DNA of 64,000 bases from Galeruca laticollis (lineage: Eukaryota > Arthropoda > Insecta > Coleoptera > Chrysomelidae). The position numbers and the translations under genes were made by a program. The notes beneath the pieces are model-generated. The model ran no database searches, was not told where the DNA came from, and worked only from the letters and a program-made list of their open reading frames with translations. Shown here in pieces: positions 54,906 to 64,000 of the stretch (position 1 is the first letter of the stretch; every line of letters begins with the position of its first letter). The DNA is taken from NCBI GenBank assembly GCA_963921935.1, contig OY998180.1:102311610-102375609 (forward strand). The letters run 5' to 3'.

Positions 54906-56600
54906 GCAGTAGAATGTGCAACCCGCAACGAGCGTTGCTTCCTGGGAAGAACCTTCTATCCACCCGCTATCTCATCCGATGGGTGTCCTCAGTCGTCGCC
55001 TTGCCGCTCTTCCCTTGCCCAATGGCTGTTGGCCAGGGACGTGCTATCTTCTTTTCGCCGTGTAACCTCTGGAGTGTGGTTATATCTTCGGCGGTCTTTA
55101 CGTTTTGTGTGTCTTCTGTTGTGTGTGCTTTTCGCTGCCCCTATTAGGGGCAAATCCTTAGCCGACTCAGTACGACTGAAGACGACCGTATGGAGTGGAT
55201 CCACTTGTTTTTGATGATCTAGTTGAAACCTCGGCTTATCTTTTTATGGATGTGCCGAGCCTTCTCGTAGGCAGGTCTACATGAGATTCTCAATGGTGAC
55301 TTTAGGAAATTAGCTCGGCTAATAGCCTTGCCACTTGATCAATAATCTCTTGTTTCTTCGGGGTTTCCTTCTTCGTCGTCTTCTTAGTTGTCGCTTGGGC
55401 GTATCTGACTCCTGGCTTCGTTGTTGGTGGGGGTTGTGGTTTCTTCGTTGTCCTGTTGTTTGGGGCTTGTGGGCATCCCTTGTAGTTCGCCGGATGTTCT
55501 CCCTGGCAGTTTGCGCAGATGGCTGGCTTGTCCCTCGGTCTTGTGCAGTCGTTGGATCGGTGTGATCCTCCGCATTTGACGCATCTGGTGTTAACTCTGC
55601 ATGTAGTCTGTCCATGGTGGAATCCCTGGCAGTTGCAGCACTGTGTTGGTCCGTTTCCTCTCTTGAGTTCTTCCCATCTTATCCTCACTTACTGGATGTG
55701 CTGGTTTTTAATTGCCTTTATCTTCTCCTCCACGTCTAGCTCTACTACGTAGATGGGCAGTGGTTTTCTTCCGCCGAATCTGGAGTGGATTTGGCTTACT
55801 CTTCCGATTTTGACTCCTCCTTGAGTTCGTCGAGATCCTCGCTGCTCGTCAGTTCCTTGATGAGGATATTTCCTTTCTTCTCGTCCCGTGGTATGTGGGT
55901 GTCCCATTCCACTTCTTTCCTCTCGTTTAGGTAGCTCGTCAGGTTCTTGTAGTCCTCCGGTCCTTCGCAGGGGATCTTCGCTCCGAGCCTCTCTCGGATG
56001 GTGATGGACCTCGTTTTGATCCCTCTCTGGTGGATTTCTCTTCTTATGGAGGCCCAGTGGTTGGTGCTCCGTTGGATGACTGGTGGTTGCCTGGTCGTAT
56101 TCGTCTGGTTCTGGCGGATGGCTTCGTCCATCATGTCTTCCTCTCCTCTCTCCTTCCTTGCGACGGCGTCCTTCCTTGCGGCGGCCTCCTTCCTCTGCTC
56201 CTTCAGGAATGTCTTGATAGACACCACTTCCGTGAAATCCATCTCCTCGGCCTCGCGTCTCCTTCGATTTGGGGGGGGGTTACGTCCTCTGAGTCTTTCT
56301 TCGGACGCTTTCTGGTGGGCTTTGGCTCCTCTTGTCTTCTTGCAGGTCCTGCATTGTCTTTGCCATGTTCTCCATGGCAATCATCAGTTCCGTTACCTCC
56401 GCTTCCATGCGCTGGATGGTCTTCTTAAGCTCCTCCGCTTCTTTTATGGCTTCTTTCGCTTCCTTTGTGGCTTCCTCCGCTCCTTTTCTGGCATCTTCGA
56501 ATTTTTGTTTCTATCTGTCTCCTCTCTCCTACAGCCTGTCTACGAGTTCTTGTACGGCATCTCTAAAAAAATTAAAACTCTTAAAACATCCGATAAATTA
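54906..56600 (-). mobile_element. GC-rich 5' region of a jockey/I-like LINE
   Basis: The block is clearly richer in G and C than its AT-rich surroundings and reads on the minus strand as an ORF1 (gag) with little else. The sequence left of 55302 gives no recognisable domain, so the pol gene is absent. The sequence right of 56600 may be its 5' untranslated part. Confidence 0.65.
55302..56560 (-). pseudogene. LINE ORF1 (gag-like) with coiled coil and three zinc knuckles
   Basis: Gag-like proteins package LINE RNA. From the N-terminal side: a coiled-coil run rich in Glu, Lys and Ala (56480-56340, EEATKEAKEAIKEAEELKKT), an Arg/Glu-rich linker, the structured region TKSITIRERLGAKIPCEG-like, NERKEVEWDTHIPRDEKKGN and DLDELKEE, then (after a frame change) KPLPIYVVELDVEEKIKAI, an in-frame TAA, and the knuckles CCNCQGFHHGQTTC, CVKCGGSHRSNDC and CANCQGEHPANYKGC. 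A Pro/Thr/Lys-rich tail ends at 55302. Two frame changes and one stop only, so it is younger than most elements here. Confidence 0.8.
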
Positions 56601-57394
56601 CAATTTTAAAAAATTACGAAATTTTTTCAAAAGTTTCATAAATCGGAAGCAGTGTTAAAAAACACTATTCATTTTTGTCTTCTGAAAAGCTTTCGCCGGT
56701 TCGGTTGATGATGATTAACCTCCGTCCGATCGCTTTCTTGAGCTAGCTGCGAAAACTGCGGCAGGTGAAATGTGCGCAATTTCTTTCGCCAACAACTGCA
56801 AAATCTGCGTCACTTCAACATGCGCAGTTTTACTTCTGTTACGCAAGCGTAGCTGTCGTATGTTCAGAGTTTCGAAATAAGAACCTCTCAGCTGGAGCAT
56901 TTGTCGATCACTCACTCACTAATTTGGGTGGTCCCAGAATAGAAATTTTTATCTCATTGAAACTGGGATGAACACTAACAATATTTAAACAGGGCTGAAC
57001 GCAAGTACATCAATTATTTGAAACGTTCAAATTAATATGGAATAAAGTATCAATATAGCCACAGATTACCTTCATTTTAAAGAGATTAGTAGATATAGTA
57101 CTTTTGTCGTATGATTTGATATCGCATCTTTTATAAGGGGTGTACTTGCATCACCTATTTTCACCTCGTCAAGAGGTTTTTGAACTGATATCAGTACTTT
57201 TTGTTCAGCTTTTCAATTCTATTCTCATAAACTTAAGAAAAGAAATATATATTTTTTCAATAATTTGTTAAAGGCTATGCAGTATTTAAGGAACATTTTT
57301 TTCATAAAAAAAATGTTGATAACGAAAAAACTTTTTTATGTTTCGCATAATTTCCATTTACTTTGTTTTATAACGTATTTTTTGCTTATCTTAA
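56601..57394. other. Possible LINE 5' leader, then no recognised gene
   Basis: 56700-56940 is less AT-rich than the flank and lies directly upstream of the gag on the minus strand, so it may be the LINE's leader and internal promoter. The remainder to 57394 is AT-rich with nothing recognised; it ends TAA, the left flank of the next element. Confidence 0.4.
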
Positions 57395-57837
57395 TAGTCC
57401 GGGAGACAGCGACACTTTTCGTGTAATTATTCCTACAAAGCTGATTTTTTCTCATTTTGTAGTTTTGATATGGCAAGTAAACGAAACGGCAGTCTGCCGC
57501 GCCAATATGGGGGCAAACATTAATAACAATTTTTGAAACATGTAAATAAATAATATGTAAATGCCTTATTCCTACAAGTATAAAACTTTGTAGAGTGGTC
57601 AAGGATACCTAAAAATGCAGTATAATGATAGTCTGTCGCATCGGAGGGGAGGCCATCATAGGCCTACCACCCACGCAAGGTGTTCAGAAATAAACTTTTT
57701 TCACTTATTTCTACAAGGCTGAAATTTTTTTCTCATATACTTTAGTTTATAAAAGAACTAAAAAAAGTAGTCTGCCGATCATATAATGGTGCAAAGCCTT
57801 GACAGACGCAATGGAATGCACAATCTCCCGAGAGCAG
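57395..57837 (+). repeat. Left inverted arm of the XPG-type element
   Basis: Inverted copy of 60280-60721. It ends just after the codons for MTDAMECTISREQ, then changes to unrelated sequence (GAGCCGCAGCGCCGATCC). Confidence 0.85.
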
Positions 57838-57978
57838 GAGCCGCAGCGCCGATCCGCTATAATTCGATATGAATTATTGCATACCGGGATTAAATTAGTA
57901 TCTACAAAGCTGCATTTTTATCTATACGTATTTTACGATTATTACTGTCAACTAAACGTGTTCTACCTTCGATACAAT

Positions 57979-58037
57979 GTGGCTAAAGTTTCGCTAGACG
58001 TGGCTAAAGTTTCGCTAGACCTGTCTAAAGTTTTTAC
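57979..58037. repeat. 21-bp tandem repeat, 2.8 copies
   Basis: GTGGCTAAAGTTTCGCTAGAC occurs twice perfectly (57979-57999, 58000-58020) and a third time in diverged form. It lies inside the left side of the XPG-type element. Confidence 0.9.
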
Positions 58038-58305
58038 TTGCAAAAATCGTAACGAGCAATAAAATTCCTAATTTAAATGTTAATTATACTTTTTGGAGCT
58101 TACACCATTATAAAAGTACGATATAGTAATAACAAAAAATCGTTTGCGACCGAGTTTTTTGCTAGTATGATATTACTATAATAAAAGTGGAAAATATACT
58201 TTTTTTAAATAACTGAATTTTTTTTCTTTTTAACGCTGAACAATTAAATTTATTTCAATTAAATTACTATTATAGAAATTTTTTTTATTGTAGCAATAAA
58301 GTATT

Positions 58306-60317
58306 TTATAAAACAGATATATTATATACAATATTTTTGTTATTGTTCATCGCCACTGGCATTTCCTTCCTCACCGGCTTCCAAATCGTAATCGCTACTT
58401 CATCATTCTCATTATTCATCCAATCGCTTTCTTTGAGATATTCATAACAGCTGTCATTTGCAAATATTTCTGCGGATTCCTCAAGCGTTTCTATATCTGC
58501 AAATAACAATAAATCATTAAATATTATTATATAATGCATTCGATTGACTTAAAATGCAAAATGTATCTACCTGAATCTATATCGTTTTGTTGACTAAACG
58601 TCACATCATCGGTTGACTGGGGCAATTGGTCGTCACTAAACCAATTATACTTTCCAATCTCATCAACTTTCCAGCTACAGTCGAGAGGGGATGATAATGT
58701 TGAAGGCTCTTTTATGTGAGCATTGCTCCAAATTTTTGAAATATATGCTGTTCGGAGTAGGTGCTCTCGGAGCTCAGACTGACAAGGTGGCAAAGCAGAT
58801 ACATCAAAACTCTTCACGTTTTGTCGAAAAATTTTGTCGTTGGTACTTTTGTAAGCTTTCAAAAACATCGCTGATCGACATTCATTAATTTTTTTTTAAA
58901 ACCGTAAATTCGGCATACAAATTCTTCCACTGTTTCGAATACTGCATTGTTACAATCAGGATATTTGCTTAAACTTGTCAATGCATCTACATATTTTTCA
59001 GAGTTTCTTAGCAAATGAAATGGACGTTTCTTCCCTTTTCGGAAAAAAGCTGGATTGAATCACACCCTGTTAGGGTATGAAAGGCAGGTAGGGAATCACA
59101 CAAATTGGCTCCTAATGATTTGTACAATAAGCTTAAATTAAGATTTCTTTGCGATTTTCCAACGCCTACTTCCATCAAAACTTCCACTTGTTCTTGTACA
59201 AACTTCATATTACCAAGCATTATTACTAATATGTCAGTATCTGAGCATCTTATCGTAATATTATAGGGCGGTTGTAGCTCCTCAAAGTTACAGGCGTGAT
59301 ATATTATTTTGTTATCTGCTTCTTCATGACTGGAACATGATTGACTGAGCTCAATAGTTTTAACAACATCATCATTAATTACTTGGTATCTATGACATTC
59401 TTTATAGTTAACATACACTATTTTATTGCCTAAAAATGGAGCCATTTCTTTGCGTCCCCAACTATCTAAAAGATACTCAAGTAAGTCCTCTTTAAAAGTA
59501 ATATTTTTTAATTCGGCTGAAAAATCAGAAGGGCGCATTGATGTTCCTTGAATTACAATTTTACGACTCCTGCTGGTTCCTCTCAAAGCGTGCTCTTTAT
59601 CCTTTATCGACGGAGATTTGTGGATGTCAAATACTATAATAACGAACTGTGCGTCATTTCTCAAAAACATTTGCAGTAATTTAACAGATATGTTTTCATA
59701 TGTAGCTGGTATTTCTTTCATTAAATGTATAAAGAAAAATCCATCGTAAATTTGTACGTTTGCTTTTGGTGTTGAGTTGCTATCGATTTCATGTTCTAGT
59801 AATTTAAGTAAAGCACTTTTTCCGTTTTGCAAATACTTCCATCGAGATGACATAAAGAAAATGGAATAGGCGTCAATGTATAAGTTAAAACTTTTTTCAA
59901 TATCTAATTGTTTATCTAGAGCAACAATTAGAAGTTGGCCAAATAAGTCTCGCTGCAAACGCACTTCAACTATTTTCCAGAAACTTTAACTTTTTTCTTG
60001 CTCTGTAACACTGTAAAATTATTAATTTTATTCATTTTCAAACTTCGATCAAATCTATCTTTATCTTCGGCACATTCGTTAATAAATGTATTCCTCAGTT
60101 CTTCTCCTTTTTTTTCAACACTGAGCAAAAAATCAGCAACGTGATCGTCTGCTGCTTGGCCATTAGATATATTGTAGAGTAAATCTTTGCCTAGGGTGCT
60201 ATCAAAAAGATTTATACTTTCTTTAATGAGCTGTATCAATTTTTCAAGCTGCACAGAACTTTTTTTTATCCTATTTTGCTGCTCTCGGGAGATTGTGCAT
60301 TCCATTGCGTCTGTCAA
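58306..60317 (-). pseudogene. XPG/FEN1-like (PIN-fold) nuclease protein
   Basis: Proteins of this fold cut structured or flapped DNA using clustered acidic residues. The N-terminal frame (60317-59970, 115 codons) begins MTDAMECTISREQ and is helical. The main frame (59964-59008, 318 codons) has Asp31 in YIDAYSIFF, Asp113 in VIIVFDIHKS with downstream Lys and Arg, HEEADNKIIYHA (Glu215, Asp217), CSDTDILVIML (Asp242, Asp244) and LTGCDSIQLF (Asp302). This EAD, SDTD, GCD series matches the XPG/FEN1 I-region. A frameshift near 59020 leads to RPFHLLRNSEKYVDALTSL and, from 58868, MFLKAYKSTNDK and SELREHLLRTAYISKIWSN. A GT-AG intron of 74 bp (58497-58570) precedes an acidic last exon. A cysteine-rich tail, seen in relatives and at 47900, is absent. 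One stop and two or three frame changes break it. Confidence 0.7.
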
Positions 60318-60721
60318 GGTTTTGCACCATTATATGATCGGCAGACTAATTTTTTCAGTTCTTTTATAAACTAAAGTATATGAGAAAAAATATTCAGCCT
60401 TGTAGAAAAAAGTGAAAAAAGTTTATTTCTGAACACCTTGCGTGGGTGGTAGACCTATGATGGCCTCCCCTCCGACGCGGCAGACTATCATTATACTGCA
60501 TTTTTAGGTATCCTTGACCACTCTACAAAGTTTTATACTTATAGGAATAAGGCATTTACATATTATTTATTTACATGTTTCAAAAATTGTTAATAATGTT
60601 TGCCCCCATATTGGCGCGGCAGACTGCCATTCCGTTTACTTGCCATATCAAAACTACAATATGAGAAAAAATCAGCTTTGTAGGAATTGGTGCAAAATTT
60701 CGGTCACTTCCTCCCGGACTA
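60280..60721 (-). repeat. Right inverted arm of the XPG-type element (5' end of gene)
   Basis: Carries the leader and the first 13 codons of the nuclease gene; inverted partner of 57395-57837. Confidence 0.85.
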
Positions 60722-61815
60722 TAAGTGGATATAAATAATATTTTTACGATATCGATTCAAGCCATCATATTTTTTTCATTTGACATAAAAAAATTCGATT
60801 ATTTTCGTCTTCTTAATTGATTTTCGCTTTTTGAGTAAATGACGAAATTCCATTCATTTTTGTATGTTTTGTACAAGGTGTCCGGGTACCGGTTACATAA
60901 TTTCATTTTTTATCCCTTTTAGCTTTTTCGTTTTATTTCTTTTTGCAAGCCAAAAAATCAATGTTTTCTCACATTTTGTCCATGAAACGAAAAAAATTAA
61001 GTGGAATTTTGATATTTTCACACAAAAATCGATTTTTCTCACATCTTGAAAGAATAAAATTTAGTGAAATTTTGATATTTACATAAAAAAATCAATTTTT
61101 CTCACATTGTGTCCATAAAACGAACAAAAATAAAGGGGAATTTCGATATGTTTACGTTTTCCTCATGAAACCAGCAAGGTTTAGTAAAATTTTGGTATTT
61201 TTTTATGATGGGCCTCTGATATCATTCGAAAATCGATGATAGGCATGGCAAAACCATTTCCCACCACTTATTTTCATTTAAAATAGCTAAAAAATGCATT
61301 AAAAATCAAGAAAACCAATTTTTTTCGATTAACGACCTATTCCACTCAGATGGCCGTTACACCTGTAATGTACACCAGAAACCCGGAATATTCTATCAAT
61401 GCCGTTGGAAAGATCTTGAATAGAGCTACAAAAAGCATATGGAGTATTTTTTCTCTATCTATGGCTGAAAACCATATAAATTGGAAAAAACAAAATAAAA
61501 TCAAAGGGCGGACCACTTATTTTGGCTATAACTCCACAAGGGTATACCAAATATCTAAAATAATATATACCGTTGAATAGAGCTACAAAAACATTTAGGA
61601 TGTTTTTTCTTTATCTGAGGTCAAAAACCATATAAATTGGATAAAACCTGACCAAACGCAAAAAAAATCGAAAGGGTACACAATATATTCCAAACATTAT
61701 ATACCGTTGGAAATGTATTGAATTGAGCTACAAAAAACATGGGTGTTTCTTCTCTATCTGAGTTCATAAACATTGGAAAAGACTTAAAGAAAGTATCCAT
61801 ATTTTCGAAATTTTA
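60722..61815. repeat. Two families of degenerate tandem repeats
   Basis: At 60961-61154 a unit of 60-70 bp occurs three times (TTTCTCACAT..GTCCAT, AAACGAA, GGAATTTTGATATTT). At 61400-61795 a unit of 130-170 bp occurs three times (CCGTTGGAAA, TTGAATAGAGCTACAAAAA, TTTTTTCTCTATCTGA, AACCATATAAATTGG). No gene is recognised in this stretch; the second array lies directly before the Mutator-like element. Confidence 0.75.
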
Positions 61816-61816
61816 G

Positions 61817-61863
<47 letters not shown>
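61816..61863. repeat. AT microsatellite
   Basis: About 48 bp of TATATA directly before the Mutator-like element. Confidence 0.95.
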
Positions 61864-61866
<3 letters not shown>

Positions 61867-63760
61867 CATACTACCTAAAGCGGAGCGTCAACGAATTAAC
61901 GAATTCGGCACTATTATAATCCCCTATTACCTGGACAAGATACACGAATTCGGCACTACAGTTTAGCTTTCTAATCCCTAATCTACGTCCTGTTTATAAT
62001 TTCCTGTGAGGTGTACATCATGAAGCTCCCACATCATGAATAATACGATAGCACAAACAAGTGAACGTGGCAAACAAATTTTAATTGTTGATGGTGGCAA
62101 ATTTACATTTGCAAAAGTGTTGAAAACCGAAGAAACTTTTTGGAGGTGTTACGTAAGAACATGTAAAGCAAAAGTGTGGACTGTGGGGCCTGAAAAAGTC
62201 ATATCAAGATGTGAATTGGAACATACACATCCCAAAAATACGAAGGCGCTAAACAGACAAATAGGTTTGTGGATATGTATTTTTTAAATTTATTTGTGCT
62301 TTATTTATGTTTATTGTGTCGTATTTATTTAAAAAGCAATTACTGATTGGATATTATTATTTTAGTTAGCAACAGTGCCAAAAGGAAGGCAGAAGAAGAC
62401 ATTACAGAAAAACCTTCGAAAATTATTCATTTAGCATTGAAAAACCATGTAGAAGCAATGGACACTTTAACTGTAAGAGATATTAATTATATAAGAAATA
62501 ATGTCTACTACAAGCGAAAAAAAATGCAGCCAAGTTTACCGACGAGTGCAGAAGAAACCATTAGAGTTTTACAAAATTTGGAATGTAAAACAATTAAAGG
62601 GGAAATTTTTTTGACAGGTGTTGATCAGGAAAAGCAAATTATAGTATTTTCTTGCGAAACAAATTTACGTGTTTTGTGTAATTGCGACACAATATATTTA
62701 GATGGTACGTTTAATTATTGTTTAAATTATTTTTTTCAACTATTTACTTTACATACTTTTATTAATGGTCATTACATTCCACTAGTGTTTTCTATTTTAC
62801 GAAGTAAGAGTACCTCCGTTTATATAGACACATTTCAATTTATTAAAAAAAAAGTGTCGAGAAGTAGATTTAGATTTTAATCCAAAGTTTATTGTAGTAG
62901 ACTTTGAGAAAAGTATACATAATGCTATAGAATTTGTTTGGCCCATGGTGATGACAATAGGGTGTCGATTTCATCTGGCCCAAAGTTGGTACAGAAAACT
63001 TCAAAAACTAGGTTTGGCTTCAGAGTATCGTGATGCAAATAATGAAGTAGGAAGATGGCTAAACTATGTCTTTGGTTTGCCATTTTTACAGCCTAGTGAA
63101 GTATCAGACTGTTTTGCTTTTGATTTAATGAGTACTCAACCTAATGACAGCAGAGTAATCGAGTTTTCAGATTATATACTGGAAAATTATATAGATGAAC
63201 AGCAAGCTATGTTTCCACCTAAAATTTGGGCTAGTTGCACTAGTTCCATCACTAGAACAACTAATTGCTCCGAATCATTTCATTCAAAATTTAATGAATG
63301 CTTTTATAAAACACATCCATCGCTATTTATGTTTATTAACATTTTAAACAATTTTCAAACTCAGGCATACGTTAAACTAAATAGTGTTCATGAACCTGTG
63401 CGCCACAAGGATCTTAAAACAAAATGCAGACAAGTATTTTTAGAACAAAAAATTGCTGACTACTTTGTAAACAAAATAGATAGGCTACAATTTGTTAAAT
63501 GTCTAGGATATTTTTATAAACAATGTCCATAGTGTAGAACAATGCAAAAATAAATACATTTATTTCTAATCTCTGTTTTTTAAATTTTGAGAATACGAAA
63601 CAATTAGGTAATAAGATAAAGTTGATAAACGGTGCCCAGTTCGAGTACTTGAATAATGTGTAATCCGAGGTCTAGTGCCGAATTCATGCGTAGAGATTAA
63701 GGAGCAGGTATGTGGTGCCGAATTCATGGCCGTCCCTAAAGCGAGAGTATAGTTCACGAA
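61864..63760 (+). mobile_element. Mutator-like element (MULE)
   Basis: The motif GAATTCGGCACTA occurs twice near the left side (61901 and 61947), and the inverted motif GTGCCGAATTCATG twice near the right side (63681 and 63717), giving a symmetric pair of subterminal motifs about 40 bp apart. Between them is one transposase gene in two exons. The exact ends and the 8-10 bp target duplication could not be fixed. Confidence 0.7.
62036..63532 (+). pseudogene. MULE transposase with FLYWCH zinc finger, one frameshift
   Basis: Exon 1 (62036-62264) encodes a FLYWCH-type finger: GGKFTFAKVLKTEETFWRCY, CKAKVWT and CELEHTHPKN. A 101-bp intron (62265-62365, GTTTGT...TTTTAG) joins it to exon 2. The catalytic domain has TIYLDGTFNYC (first Asp), then FIVVDFEKSIHNAI (second Asp), MTIGCRFHLAQSWYRKLQKL and TNCSESFHSKFNECF (catalytic Glu). 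The only damage I find is a slip in an A run near 62850, which changes frame between QFIKKK and the REVDLDFNPKF segment. It ends FYKQCP at 63532 and has AATAAA-type signals shortly after (63549). Length and motif content fit a full-size MULE transposase. Confidence 0.8.
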
Positions 63761-64000
63761 AGAGATATAATGCGAAATTTGTTGTTTCGGCTTATTCTTT
63801 GATTTGAATACTGTCATAGTCCAGTCAATATTATAATTTAAAATGCTTATTAGACGTTATATTCATTTAATATTATAACTTCAACTAACAATCGTTAAAA
63901 TGTATTTAATAATTTTATGATTATTAAATACATCTGAAACATAACACCAGACAATTAACACTACCTTATTTGTCATTATACTTGCGTCACTCGGCAACTG

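Larger units (their letters stand above)
57395..60721 (-). mobile_element. 3.3-kb element with about 440-bp inverted ends and XPG-like nuclease
   Basis: The ends TAGTCCGGGAG and its inverted copy are flanked by TAA on both sides (57392-57394, 60722-60724). Inverted similarity runs 57395-57837 against 60280-60721 and includes TATTCCTACAAAGCTGATTT, GTTTACTTGCCATATCAAAA and GAGGCCATCATAGG blocks. Both arms also contain the first 13 codons of the gene (MTDAMECTISREQ), so the left arm is a duplicated 5' end rather than an ordinary terminal repeat. The only gene lies between, on the minus strand. Three-base duplications and an XPG-like nuclease recall the Academ superfamily, but I see no DDE transposase. 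Confidence 0.7.

Noticed and set aside
55335..56658. Long plus-strand open frames in the GC-rich block
   Set aside because: They are Ser/Leu/Phe-rich mirror frames of the minus-strand gag and contain no domain.
61901..61960. GAATTCGGCAC motifs resembling a cloning adapter
   Set aside because: A cDNA adapter with similar sequence exists, but the motif occurs four times in symmetric inverted positions around the MULE and continues differently (TA instead of GAG), so it is better explained as part of the element.
1..64000. tRNA, rRNA or CRISPR-like arrays
   Set aside because: No cloverleaf-like segment with the conserved TTCGA loop, no rRNA core and no regularly spaced direct repeats with unique spacers were noticed; the tandem repeats present are diverged and adjacent.

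Overview
The window looks like the repeat-rich, AT-rich nuclear DNA of an insect. The evidence is the content: insect-type non-LTR retrotransposons, an insect-type Crypton, Penelope-like elements, MADF and FLYWCH domains carried by transposons, and a retrotransposon tail made of CCTAA units (the insect telomere motif is TTAGG). I see no intact host gene, rRNA, tRNA, CRISPR array or bacterial operon. Almost everything recognisable is a transposable element, usually broken by stops, frameshifts or nested insertions. Order cannot be fixed by eye; a beetle or aphid-like genome would fit. All identifications come from reading protein motifs, not from searches, and element edges are approximate unless a target duplication is named.

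Layout, 1-20 kb: a 5'-truncated RNase H-bearing LINE joined to a Penelope end and flanked by a duplicated 155-bp sequence (1.35-4.3 kb); a head-to-head pair of Penelope copies (6.3-9.1 kb); a P/THAP9-like transposase remnant (9.8-10.3 kb); a MADF fragment, LINE fragments and a deleted Harbinger element (11.6-14.5 kb); a decayed CR1/jockey-like LINE (15.1-17.8 kb); a mariner-family element with about 275-bp terminal inverted repeats and TA duplication (18.36-20.18 kb).

20-42 kb: a 0.8-0.9 kb repeat next to a Ty3/gypsy 3' half (20.3-23 kb); a Tigger/pogo remnant and a second P/THAP9-like remnant (25.7-28.5 kb); a 3.25-kb CACTA-like element whose ends are arrays of TACGTA-rich motifs (29.02-32.27 kb); hAT, piggyBac and zinc-finger hAT-like remnants (32.6-36.6 kb); a LINE and an insect Crypton tyrosine recombinase (36.6-38.7 kb); a second copy of the 0.9-kb repeat, next to the complementary 5' part of a gypsy element (39.6-41.0 kb).

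42-64 kb: a 3.9-kb palindrome of two Penelope copies of a second family (43.0-46.9 kb); Harbinger, cysteine-rich and mariner fragments (47-48.5 kb); a hAT element with a complete 3.0-kb Tigger-type element inserted inside its C-terminal codons (49.5-53.8 kb); a LINE fragment and a GC-rich LINE gag region (53.9-56.6 kb); a 3.3-kb unit with about 440-bp inverted ends, TAA flanks and an XPG/FEN1-like nuclease (57.4-60.7 kb); tandem repeats; and a nearly intact Mutator-like element with a FLYWCH finger (61.9-63.8 kb).

The genes do not form a pathway; they are independent selfish elements that have inserted into one another. The most interesting items are the XPG-like nuclease element with duplicated 5' ends, the CACTA-like element with TACGTA arrays, the two Penelope palindromes with hammerhead-like termini, and the LINE with telomere-like tails.
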